A DNA stretch of 64,000 bases, taken from the NCBI RefSeq assembly GCF_958450345.1, contig NC_088780.1, forward strand, positions 95,554,226-95,618,225, in the 5' to 3' direction. The notes beneath the pieces were generated by a model that saw nothing but the letters and a program-made list of their open reading frames with translations, ran no database searches and had not been told where the DNA came from. Below, one piece after another: positions 12,081 through 23,242 of this stretch. Position 1 is the stretch's first letter, and each line of letters opens with the position of its first letter. The translations under genes and the position numbers were made by a program. This DNA is from Calliphora vicina (Eukaryota; Arthropoda; Insecta; Diptera; Calliphoridae).

Positions 12081-15000
12081 ATGAAACCGTAAGTTTTTGT
12101 CCATAATTTTTTAAAAACAGCTTCTAATTCCACCTTAATGCAAAAATTACAGCCAACAACATTCTAGTGGTGATGAGAGAAAGAAAAATCGCAAAACCTC
12201 ATTTGAGAAACAACGCAGCAAATTATCGGCACGATCAACCAGTGTAATTGAAAGTGGGTGTCTGCTCTTTAAAACGATAAACTTTTAAATTAATAACTAA
12301 TACATTGAAATTAGCTCCACGTCGTATACCGCCAGCAAAATACTTTAGTCCCAGCATAGATTATGATGATTTATTGTTAAAGTTTCGAGAAGAATTTAAT
12401 AGATTGTGGGATAATCCCAAGCCCTCGCCCGATAATGGTCTGGAGGACTATGATGAGTTGGCCACTCTGGGAGCAGGCTCTTTTGGACGGGTGGTAGTTT
12501 CTTATAGTATCTATTTTTTAAAGTTTGAAATAATTGTATCTTATTCTCATTATAGGTTCTTATTAAACAACGCAATGCCGGCAATTATTATGCAGTCAAA
12601 ATTCTGATAAAAGATCAAATTGTTAAAACGAAACAGATTACGCATGTCCATAATGAGAAGCGTGTATTGGCGGCCATTAATTTTCCATTTCTGATTAATT
12701 TGGAATTTTCTGCCAAGGACTATGATTATTTGTATTTGGGTTTGCCATTCATAAACGGTGGTGAATTGTTTACTTATCATCGCAAGTATGAATATTTTTT
12801 TAAAATTATTTTCCAGTATTGAAATCGGAAGTGATTCCAATACATATATTTCTTCTAGTTGACCTCATAAATGTGGGGCTTGCTAAATAATATCTATAGC
12901 AACGTACCAGCACTCATATCTTAAACTACTATCCAACTACAACCCTCGGAGGTATAGGGGGTTTTTCGCTAAACGGTATAACCAGGTCTGTGCAGACCTA
13001 TATGGGATTTGTATGTAAATACATAGTCAGGACTCCTAAAAATATGTTAAGATTTGTTTGTTCGGAATTCAAGGCACGAATACCTGGCATGTGAATGCTG
13101 TAAACAAACCGGCTTTTTGCAATACATGCAATAAATCCACAATTATCACACATTATTAATGTGTGAATCCCCTTACATTATACATAAAAAAGAGCTACCA
13201 TATGTATAGTTTCCTTTTTTAATTATTATTAACGATAAAAAAATACCATATTTTATATATATAAATACCCAAAAATTACCTTTGAGGTAAGAAAAGTCGC
13301 ACTTATACCCCTTGTGCTTTAATTTTTTTTAAAAATTTTTAAATTACCTAATAAGAAAACTAAATAGAATAAATTTTATTAAATAACATTTTATTAAGAA
13401 AAGATTTTTGGTTCTTTGTTACATTTTTTAGTCGTCATAATCAGATTCCATGACATCATCGGGCTCATCTTCATCTTCACCTTGACTTCCGATTCTTTCC
13501 GGAATTTCTTCCATTCTATCGTGTGGAAGTGCTTTAAACCATTCATGGTAAATTGGTGGTATATAGCATGTGGGATCTGCTTCACTGTCATCTACAGTAT
13601 TTACAAATGATAAATTCAGTTTCAGAAATAAATAATAAAAGGTAATATTTTAAACTTACCAGCATTATAAAAAGTTTCAGAGAATTCTTCAATACTATTT
13701 TCAGATTCACTCATTTTTATTGATTTTACGTACCAAAAATAAAAGACTGAACAAAAATTGGTTTTTTGTTTACTTATGATGATGGTAAAATTGAGTTGTT
13801 TGATGACCAAAGGGCTGTAGGAAAATTTGCTTTAGATTATAATTACTTGTGCAAGTAATTATAATGGGTATTTATGCCAAAATAAAAGAAATAAACAAAG
13901 GGAGAATTAGTTTGAGTTCTAATATTTGTTTATTTGGGTTGAGTATGTTGCTCACCTTTTAATAAGATTTTTGATTTTATTGTATTTCACAAAATGGTAA
14001 TAAAATAAGTTTAGGTTGACTTCATAGAAGTATGTATATAAAAAAATGTATTCACGCAAGAAAGTGCACTCAAGTAAGTGCTCACAAGTAAGTGCTTTAA
14101 AAAGTTAAAATATAATTACATGAAGCCTCGGTGTGTTCAAGAACCTGAGGCTGAATTTAACCGACAATTCACGAATCTATTGCGAATACTAAATTCAATA
14201 GATTAATCTTTTACAATACAAAAAATATTATTGTTATACAAATGCACTTAGCAAAATTCAGTTACAATTCAATGGTTAATTATAAGTGCATTTAAAAATA
14301 TACAGAAATTAATAAAAAATCAATAAATACAACATTTATAAATTATTTTATAATTTATAATAAAGTGTTCAAATGTAGTTTTGACACAGACAATCAACAA
14401 TTATTAATATACTCGATTGCATTATTATTTTTCTTTGGAAAATAATTCACAAAGTGCACTAAGGTATTTTGAAACAGGTGTTTTGATAACAAGTGATAAA
14501 ATTACTCACTAGATTTTAGCTCAGCACTTATTTGAATTCACTCACTCAGTCCATGTGAAAAATTAATTTTAATATTTGTTTAGAGCACAAGGGGTTTAAG
14601 TGCTCATGTACCCCTTGTGCTCCAAGAGAAACAGGTATTTTAATTACAAGTGCTAGAATTGGTCGCAATATCTCGCTAACGGATGAGAATACTACATTCA
14701 ACTCTTGTGCTATGAAGTTCTCTGAACTTCATATACTAAGTCCATATGTTAACTCAATTTTAGAAAAAAAGGCACTTGAATCCCTTGTGCTCTAAGCCCC
14801 TCATATACACTTTTGTATGCCAAAGGTCTGCACATATTATACCTCCTAGGGTTAATTTTCGAAGAAAGCACAACAATGTGAAGGCTGCTTTAACTACACA
14901 GAGGAAACAGATTCGTGATAGCAACCGAATTTGTTGCCAATCGAATGATTCTACCTTAGTGATCGAATTTTACAGTTGTGGCTACAGAATTTTGGAAATG

Positions 15001-18000
15001 GTAGCAAAAGTTTGGTTGCTTCAACCGAAATTCTTCTTTATCAACTGACTTTCTGTTGATAGAACTGAAAAATTCGATGTGTGCAACCGAATCATTCGAT
15101 TGGCAACAAATTCGGTTGCTATCACGAATCTGTTTTCTCTGTGTAGGAATTGTAGTTCACTTGGTTAAATAAATATCCGAACAGATTCTATTTTTCTTGA
15201 GTCAGTTAATATTTCTGAGTAGATTTTCCACTATTCGTGTTCGTAAATCATTCGTATATACCAAGGAACATTGAGATGCGGTATATGGTTAATTGTAATA
15301 CCAAACTTAAGCTCTAATTTGTGGAGTTAAATCCTAAAATCTGTATTGACTATATAACATCCGGCGATTGGAGCTAATCCCAGACTATATAAAAAGCAAT
15401 GGTTGGAGCTAAACCAGAGCTATATAAAGACAACTAAAACTAAACCAAAACTAAAGAGTGAATCAAAAAAACGTATACTTGTATTAAGTTAAATAAATCT
15501 TAAACCGTTCAAAAGAAAATTGTACTAATCATTGCATACTACTCGGTATTTATTAATAAATTTATACATTTTTTCCGAAAATCATCCCATTAAAGATTTT
15601 GAAATTGCCTCCGTTACCTTTTTGGACGAGATGGTCCACTTATGCTTAAACTGGGACATGTTCAGGGGTACCTTTCCTGTGTTCTTTAATTATTTTTTTT
15701 TAAGAGCCCAATGAATTTCCAGAGGCCGAAGTTCTGGACAGTCTGGATTTGCCTCCCGTAGTACAAAATTTACATTATTGTTTGAGTACCACTCAAGGGC
15801 CTTTTTTAATAGTTTCATGATGCCAAATCATAAAAAATTTATTATTTTGAATTGAGCCTTTATTCAGGTTAAAAATAATCGAATTGTTTTATTTAAATTT
15901 GGTTGTATTTTTAGTTGATACTGTTTTGTTGTTAAAATAATACAAAAAAATATCGAGAAGATCCAGAAAAATTATAGTAACTCAAAAAATAGATTTATTT
16001 TGCAATAATTGCAAAAATTTTAAAGAAAACAATATAAATTTATTTTCAAAAGGAATTTGCTTACTATGATGTATTCGGATCTTCAAATTCTCTTAAAATG
16101 TAATCACAAACAGTTTTTGACCTCTACTGAAAATTTTAGAATTTTGAGTTAATACAGTATTGTTGAACGAGTGCGATATATTTCTGTGTTTATCGTACCT
16201 GTTGTCACAAATGATAGGCTTCTTTTGGTACAACTGCAAAGTGCTTGCCACACGAAAATTTTCTTTTGAAGAATTTTGTTTTGTTATTTTGTCCGGTATT
16301 GTTCTAAAACATAACCTAATCCATCAGTCACATAAAAATCTTGACCCAGAAGTTGTAAAAAGTCTGCTAGTATCACATCCATCACACAACATTTCTTTAT
16401 AAAATTTTACCTCAATTTTTTTTCTTTACCGAATTGCGATATGGAACTTTCTGAACATTATATGACTTCAACTCAGCACTATCATTAGCTCTGCGCACAA
16501 AAGAATCAGATCAGACCATTTAGTTTACAAGCTGATTTTCTGATAGAAGTGTTCGGGTCTCTTTGAAAGAGTTTTTCGACTTATTTTGTCTTACCAATAT
16601 CAGTTAGACTTTTTTTCTTCCTGATCCAGGTTTTCTTCCAATACACTTTTTGCCCATTTCCAATTTTTGCTGCAAAAATTAAAATTTTCAAACTTTCGCT
16701 TAATGAAAAAAAATTCACGGTTCAATTTCTAACACTTGAAGCTGTACATTTTGAATGAGATAACTGTTGAATATTAATGACATATAATTTCTTGGACCAG
16801 TGATAAGTTTTGTCTGTATATAAATTTTTTTTGAGTCACTCTTTATATAAAGACCTAAGATTAAAACTGGACTACGATAATATAATGATCTACGATTTAA
16901 GCTAACTATGATAATATATAAGGAACATCAAACATTTTAGAGAATCGTTCAAACTTAATTCAGATGGCTTGTATTTCTTGTACCTTCTTCAATATATTCT
17001 GAACATTGTTAAAGCCTAAATTTATAGATTTTTAAATTTTTTCAACAGTTAAATGCCTATCTTGTTGATGGCTGATCATTAGGAATATAGACGACCTTCT
17101 CAAACTGTTAAGGAATTGCCATAAAGTTTTAGGATGTAAAAGTTCTGAGTCTTACCTAAATATTAGCTGTCCCGACAGACGTTGTCCTGTCCAAGTAAAA
17201 ATAGTTAAAAATAAAAAAAAAACGTATTATTGAATGATAATAGCGCTCCTGAGAGACAAAGAATCTATATTATGAGTTTTTATATAAATAATCGAATTTT
17301 GGCCAGAAATATCGAGCTCCTTATCTTGATTAAACGCTTTGGGTTTTTATATAAAAAATCGAATTTTGGTCAGAAATATGAGTGATCACAGAAAAGTTAT
17401 GTAAAAACTTTTGCCGACTATGTATTGCGAACATTAAAAAAAATTAGTTAAATCGGTCCAGGCGTCCTGCGATTTTAGATATATCGAAAAAAAAATTGGC
17501 ATTGTAAAAACTTAAATTGGATTACTATGATCATTTAAACAAAAAATCGATGTAGCCGTTTTCCGATTTTAGATAAATCGAAATAAGTGGGCGTGGTCAA
17601 TTTTTCATTCCGTAAAAAACTAAGTTGGGCTATGATCAGCATTTTAAAAAATTTTTGTCTAAATCGGTCCGGCCGTTCCCTACTGATGGAATTACCAATG
17701 AGCGACATTTGATTTTTATTCATATAGAGTTTCATTAAATTTTTCATTTTAGTTAAAAACTATGTTCGCAGTAATGCCTTGAATGTGCAGTAGAGTGCTC
17801 CAGGATTGTAGGTACAGGCCGTCCTCCCTCTAGAATGGTTCTATGTATTGTAGAAACTCGTTGTGTAAAATATTAGGATGATAGGATAACGCTAACTGGT
17901 GGCGCAACGACGCTGAAGTTTTGAGGTGCATTTACAAGGGGAAAAAATGCAATTTTTTCAGTTTTTGTAAAAATTTTGGCATTAAATAATTACTTTTGCA

Positions 18001-21000
18001 ATTTAATTTAAAAGAATCGAAATGTACACATAATTGTCGTTCTAATAAGATATAAAAGACAAAAATTGGTTGAAAAATGTTAAAGTTATTAAAAATCGCC
18101 AGGCCATTAACGTGTCTCAGGCCACTAGAACAAGAAATGTAGCAACAAAATTAACAAATTTTGATAAATATTATAATAAAGGTACATTTTTACTTAAAAT
18201 ATATCCATATTTACTTGTATATGAGTTTTTGTCTTCGTAGGATAACGGTAACCTATTCGCAGGTATGATCAAAGAAATACATTTTTTTTAACGGCAGTTT
18301 CAAAACTCCATTTTCAAATTATTAAAAATTTTGTTAAACAAATTTCAAAATTTTGTGATTATCACATTGGGATTTATTGAGAACATAATAGGGAATATAA
18401 ATATGAAAAAAGTATGAAAATACTTCCTATAGTTTTTCCGTACCTGCGATTTAAATTTTGAGATTTTCGAGAAAAACTATTTTTTTTGGCCATATTTGGA
18501 TTAATGAGCCAACTTTCTTTACTGTTATGATTTTTAAGCAAAAGCTATTCAGAATAGTATATTCCAGGTAATTCTAAATATAGTCTGAAAGTTTTACTAA
18601 AATCGGAAAACGTTAACCCTTAAATCGTGAAGGTCAAAGGTCAAATTTTTCAATATTTGGAATTTCTCATGGAAAGATAGCAAAATGTTATATATTTTAG
18701 GGCCGATTTTGATGAAACTTAAGAAAAATATAACACATAGTCTAGTATTTACAAAAACTGCAGAAAAATTAAAATTAACATTTAATAGCACTTGGGGTTA
18801 AAATTAACCTCAACTTTTAAAATCACGAAAAACACAGTCAATATGAATGGTGCTTACTTTAATGTTTTTCAGATTTAAATAAACTGAATCATTCGAGATA
18901 TTTTTTAAATCTAATAAATCGAAAGTGCACTAAAGGGTTAAAATCAATTTTATTATTCAAAAATCCTCAATAAAATATTAAATACGTTATTAAAGCAAAA
19001 ATCAGGTATAAATAAAATATTTTGTCCTTAGAAAAATGTGTGGTCAAAATTGAACAACAATGTGAACATTTTTCAAAGTGGCTTAGTAGTTCTATTTTCT
19101 AATACACAATACAATATTTTAAAGTTTGTTTCCTATAAAAAACAATTTTTGATCAGCACTATTGAAATTGACATTTTTTTATGGTTTTAGAAGTTTTGGG
19201 TCATTTTAACCCCAAGTGCTATTAAGGGTTAACATTAATTTTTCTGCTGTTTTTGTAAATACTAGACTTTGTGTCCGAAAAATAACATTTCGCTATGTTT
19301 CCATGAGAAATTCCAAATATTGACAAAATTGACCTTTGACCTTCACGATTTAAGGGTTAACGTTTTCCGACTTTAGAAAAACTTTCGGACTATATTTAAA
19401 ATTACCTGGAATATAATATTATGAATAGCTTATGCTATCATAAATCATAACAATAAAGAAATTCGGCTCATTCGCCAAAAAATGGCCAAAAAAATAGTTT
19501 TTCTCGAAAATCTCAAAATTTAAATCGCAGGTACGGAAAAACTATAGGAGGTATTTTCATACTTTTTTCATATTTTTATTACCTATTATGTTCTCAATAA
19601 ATCCCAATGTGATGATCAAAAAATATTGAAATTTGTTTAACAAAATTTTTAAAAATTTTAAATTCCAGTTTTGAAACTGTCTTTAAAAAAATTTAATTTG
19701 ATTGGTCATACCTCCGAATAGGTTAAAGGTATCCTACGAAGACAAAAACTCATATACAAGTAAATGTGGATATATTTTAAGTAAAAATGTACTTTTATTA
19801 TAATATTTATCAAAATATGTTAATTTTGTTTCTACATTTCTTGTTCAAGTGGCCTGAGACACGTTAATGGCCTGGCGATTTTTTAATAACTTTAACATTT
19901 TTTAACCAATTTTTCTCTTTTAGATCTTATTAGAACGACAATTACGTGTACATTTCGATTGTTTTAAACTAAATTGCAAAAGTAATTATTTAATGCCAAA
20001 ATTTTTACAAAAACTGAAAAAATTGCATTTTTTCCCCTTGTAAATGCACCTCAAAACTTCAGCGTCGTTGCGGCACCGGTTAACGTTATCATATCATCCT
20101 AATATTTTTCACAACGAGTTTTTACAATACATAAAACCATTCTAGAGGGGGGGACGGTCTATTAAATTTTTATTAAGTATTTTCGGAATATAAAATTGTA
20201 TTAAGGATAAAGCTGAAACAGTCAAATTTCCACATTCTTGAAAGATCAGACACATATGCCAAAACATCCACCAGAATTATTGTGGACCAAATTACACATT
20301 CTAAGCTACAATACCCAACATTTTGAAGAAAAATGCCAAAAAAATACTGTATTCATTGAATATATAAAAACCGCGATATTTTGAAAACGCAGACTGAACA
20401 AAAAAAACAAGTAATGAGGGTTCATCAAATTGTACAAAACTTATTTAAAATCTCGGGCACCAAAATGTCTGTTCCGTAATTATATTGTAGTTCTCAAAAT
20501 ATTTAGAAATAATAGTTTACTTTGGGAGCTGACTCAGTCTCTGTTTCTGTTCTTGCAGTAATACGAAGTTGATTCGTATAAAATTAGAAGACATACACAA
20601 ATTTTGTTAAACAAATTTCAGAATTTCAAAAAAAAAAATTTCAAAATTATGAAAATAACTTTATAGTTTTTCGGTACCTGCAATTTAAATTTAGAAATTT
20701 TCGAGAAAAACCAATTATTTGGCCATTTTTTGGCAACTGAGCTCTATTTCCTTAGTGTTATGAATTTTAAGTAAAACCTATCCAGAATATTATAGTCCAG
20801 ATAATACTAAATATACTCTGAAAGTTTTCCTAAAATCGGAAAACGTTAAACCTTAAATCGTGAAGGTCAAATTTTTCAATATTTGGAATTTCTAATTTAA
20901 AGATATAGAAATGTTATTTATTTTGGGCCGATTTTCATGAAACTAGGCTTTTCTAATTTTAGTAAAACTTCCAGAGTGGAGTTTTGAAACTGCCGTTAAA

Positions 21001-23176
21001 AAAATTTTATTTTTTTGGTTATACCTGCGAATAGGTTAACGGTATCCTACGAAGACTAAAACTCATATAGAATTAAATATAGATATATTTGAAGTAAAAA
21101 TGAGCTTTTATTTTAATATTTATCAAAATATGTTAATTTTGTTTATACATTTCTTGTTCTAGTTACCTGTGACACGTTAATGGCCTGGCGAATTTTTAGT
21201 AACTTTAACACTTTTTGACCAATTTCTGTTTTTTATGTCTCATAAGAACTAAAATTATGTGCACATTTCTATTCTTTTAAATTAAGTAGCAAAAGTAATT
21301 TTTTAATGGCAACATTTTTACAAAAACTGAAAAAATTAATTTTTTCCCCTTATAAATGCATTTCAAAACTTCAGAGGGCTTGGGGCACGTCTTAACCCCA
21401 CCGATTTACCTAAAATTTTTTCAGGATAAACTAGAAAAAAAAACTGGGCGGGGTGCGAATGGTCAAAATCAATCTTTCGTGTATTAAGGGCCACCCTAGT
21501 CTAGACGAACCAAATTCCGCTATCGATTTTTTGTGGTCACTCTAAGGAACATAGAGTAAATTTTAGGAGGATCGGTCCAGTAGTTTATGATCCTATAAGT
21601 CACACACAAACAAATAAATAAACAGACATACTTACATTAATTTGTATATACATATATAGATCAGACCTGTTTTGATTTTAATTCGTTACGAATTAGCTAT
21701 ATTTTGAATTAATTGTTTTCACAACATTAAATAATTGAATGAAATTTGAATCAATTCAAACGAATTAGGCAAAAATTGATTTTGTAAATAGGAGTTGCAA
21801 ATCGTTTTCAATTCAAATGAATCTGTTAAAGTGAATTGCAATTCATTTGAATTGAATTGATTTTGAATTCATTCAAATGAATTAGAACAATGAATTCTAA
21901 CTCAAATGAATGAAATAAAAAATGAGTTGCAATCAATCCAATTAAAAATTTAAGTTTATTTTAGCAAATAAACAAAAATTTTCTCATTTTGATAGGACTT
22001 TCGCCGTTAATTCAATTCCTATTCTGCCGCTACCTGACAATTCCAGTATATCATGGGAATTTCAAAACTAAGAATTTTTTAATGTAATGCTTGCTGTCTT
22101 TTACATAAAAAATTAGTTGAATAATAAAAGGACAGTGATTACTGTAGATTAACTTACAAAATTTATTCAATTCAAATTAGTTGGAAATGAATGGCTAATT
22201 TTTTTTTAAATTAATTCAAAATCAATTCAATTCAAATGAATTGGAAATTAATTGCAATTCATTCTGCAAATTCATTTGAATTTGGAAACGATACACATAG
22301 ATATAGGTACACATTTATTTTATTTTTTTACGATTTGTACCTCTTTATGTTAATATAGATTTAGTCAATGACATGTTATTATATCATTACATGTTTTTAG
22401 AATTCGCAAGTTCAACGAAAAACAAGCAAGATTTTATGCCGCTCAAGTCTTTATGGGTTTGGAATATTTGCACAATTTGCATTTGCTGTATCGCGATTTG
22501 AAACCGGAAAATATTTTACTTGATAAATATGGTTATATTAAAATTACGGATTTTGGATTTGCCAAAGTAAGTTAATTTAGCATATTGAAATATTTTTGTT
22601 TGATATTGTTTTAACATAGAGAGTTGAGACTCGTACTCTTACCTTGTGTGGCACACCCGAATATTTGGCCCCCGAAATCATACAATCCAAACCGTATGGC
22701 ACTAGCGTGGATTGGTGGTCATTTGGTATTTTAGTTTATGAATTTGTGGCGGGAAGTTCACCATTTGCACCACACAATCGTGATGTTATGGTGATGTATA
22801 CTAAGATATGTGAAGGTACCTATAAAATGCCCAGCTATTTTAGTGCGCCTCTAAAGGATTTAATAGATCATTTGCTGCAAGTGGATTTATCGAAAAGGTA
22901 TTTTTGTATAAAGTATAAAAATCTGGAATTTATTTTAATTTTTCATGTTATTAAAACAGATATGGCAACTTAATAAATGGCATTAAGGATATAAAAGAGC
23001 ATGCCTGGTTTAAAAATGTCGATTGGTATTCTCTTTTAAATCAAGAAATACCTCCTCCTTATATACCGCGCATTTCCAATGTTGAAGATTTATCAAATTT
23101 TGATAAGTATCCTGAACCAAAACCTGCTCACAAATCGAAAGTTAATCGTCATGCCGATTTATTTGCCAGTTTTTAA
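12081..23176 (+). CDS. Pka-C2: cAMP-dependent protein kinase catalytic subunit, probable Pka-C2 (7 coding exons)
   Basis: Coding exons are 12081-12088, 12153-12253, 12315-12493, 12556-12785, 22401-22566, 22620-22897 and 22960-23176. All introns are GT-AG and every junction keeps frame, giving 392 residues. The Ser/Thr kinase core aligns with mammalian PKA-C alpha without indels at an offset of +39: Gly loop GAGSFG (89-94), Lys111, Glu130, catalytic YRDLKPEN (Asp205), DFG Asp223, activation-loop Thr236 in TLTLCGTPE, and a C-terminal FASF matching the PKA FxxF tail. Every catalytic residue is present, so an active cytoplasmic kinase held by regulatory subunits is expected. The N-terminus is about 39 residues longer than PKA-C alpha, starts MK (no myristoylation Gly) and has a basic KKNRK stretch. 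The start is the first ATG in frame with exon 2, through an 8-nt coding exon. The Pka-C2 call over Pka-C1 rests on divergence and on the neighbouring Spn100A-like serpin. The 9,615-bp intron 4 is full of transposons. Confidence 0.9.
12943..14851 (-). mobile_element. piggyBac-like element in kinase intron 4
   Basis: The 14-bp ends are CCCTCGGAGGTATA and, inverted, CCCTAGGAGGTATA. A subterminal TGTGCAGACC lies 3 bp inside the right end but 32 bp inside the left end. This reproduces the asymmetric 3/31-bp design of piggyBac, and by that rule the right end is the 5' end. TTAA follows the right end (14852-14855); the left flank reads ACAA, so that copy has decayed. At 1.9 kb it is too short to carry a full transposase of about 600 residues. 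Confidence 0.8.
13428..13714 (-). CDS. small spliced acidic protein inside piggyBac-like element
   Basis: Exon 1 is 13714-13660 and exon 2 is 13591-13428, with a 68-bp GTAAGT...TGTAG intron, giving 72 residues. The product begins [18 protein letters not shown], has a central [19 protein letters not shown] segment, and ends in an Asp/Glu-rich tail. AATAAA signals follow the stop. It reads in the same direction that the element's asymmetric ends predict for a transposase gene. It has no DDD catalytic region or cysteine-rich C-terminus. It may be an internally deleted transposase keeping its acidic N-terminus, or a distinct accessory ORF. Function unknown. Confidence 0.5.
14897..15143. mobile_element. 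247-bp hairpin MITE with TA target
   Basis: CACAGAGGAAACAG at the left mirrors CTGTTTTCTCTGTG at the right, and the two arms pair for roughly 55 bp including gcaaccgaatttgttgcc. TA flanks both sides (14895-14896, 15144-15145), as for Tc1/mariner-driven MITEs. Confidence 0.85.
15454..16843 (-). mobile_element. Tc1-like element with decayed transposase
   Basis: Ends AAGAGTGAATCAAAAAAA and, inverted, AAGAGTGACTCAAAAAAA are flanked by TA (15452-15453, 16844-16845). On the - strand, broken frames read [20 protein letters not shown] and, nearer the end, a [20 protein letters not shown] segment, which are C-terminal marks of Tc1/IS630 transposases. Further frames at 16190-16400 match the related copy at 63780-63960. 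Stops and frameshifts inactivate it. Confidence 0.85.
16846..17162. other. no recognised feature
   Basis: Short AT-rich stretch of the kinase intron between the Tc1-like and RTE/SINE-like elements. Confidence 0.35.
17163..17813 (+). repeat. RTE/SINE-like retroelement, left part
   Basis: Begins agctgtcccgacagacgttg, close to the start of the copy at 56696 (agctgatccggcaaacgtcg). It carries several aaatcggtccgg-type phrases. The element appears to resume at 21509-21660, where hexamer-like tails (acaaacaaataaataaacag) mark the 3' end. Reading frames are not preserved. Confidence 0.55.
17814..20160. mobile_element. 2.3-kb foldback element, subfamily 2
   Basis: The ends (ggccgtcctccctctagaat and, inverted, gaccgtccccccctctagaa) differ from the 8852-10700 element, but the inner arms are homologous to it (ccaggccattaacgtgtctc and the ggggttaaaat block occur in both). 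Arms exceed 1 kb. No protein is encoded. Confidence 0.85.
20161..20590. other. no recognised feature between foldbacks
   Basis: Non-coding AT-rich stretch of the kinase intron. No terminal repeats or conserved frame seen. Confidence 0.35.
20591..21508 (+). mobile_element. foldback subfamily 1, truncated copy
   Basis: Holds part of the central region and the complete right arm, ending taagggccaccctagtc (21487-21503), the same end as the 8852-10700 element. The left arm is largely missing, and the inner arm is deleted around 20950. Confidence 0.75.
21509..21660 (+). repeat. RTE/SINE-like retroelement, right part
   Basis: Contains aggaggatcggtccagtagt and an A-rich tail of short repeats, as at the 3' end of the 57180-57246 copy. 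It is likely continuous with 17163-17813 before the foldbacks arrived. Confidence 0.5.
21664..22285. repeat. family D repeat (AATTCAAATGAATT-rich)
   Basis: Starts ttgattttaattcgttacga and is built of many variants of caattcaaatgaatt, plus the block aatgcttgctgtcttttaca. It is the uninterrupted reference for the copy at 24885-29125. Confidence 0.75.
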
Positions 23177-23194
23177 TGTTCCAGCAGATGTTTA

Positions 23195-23242
23195 AATAAA
23201 AACTTTTGTTTTATTTAATTTAAATTTTATATTCAAAATAAA
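23195..23242 (+). other. polyadenylation signals of the kinase gene
   Basis: AATAAA occurs at 23195-23200 and again at 23237-23242, 19 and 61 bases after the kinase stop codon. Both are correctly placed for 3' end formation, which implies a very short 3' UTR. Confidence 0.7.
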
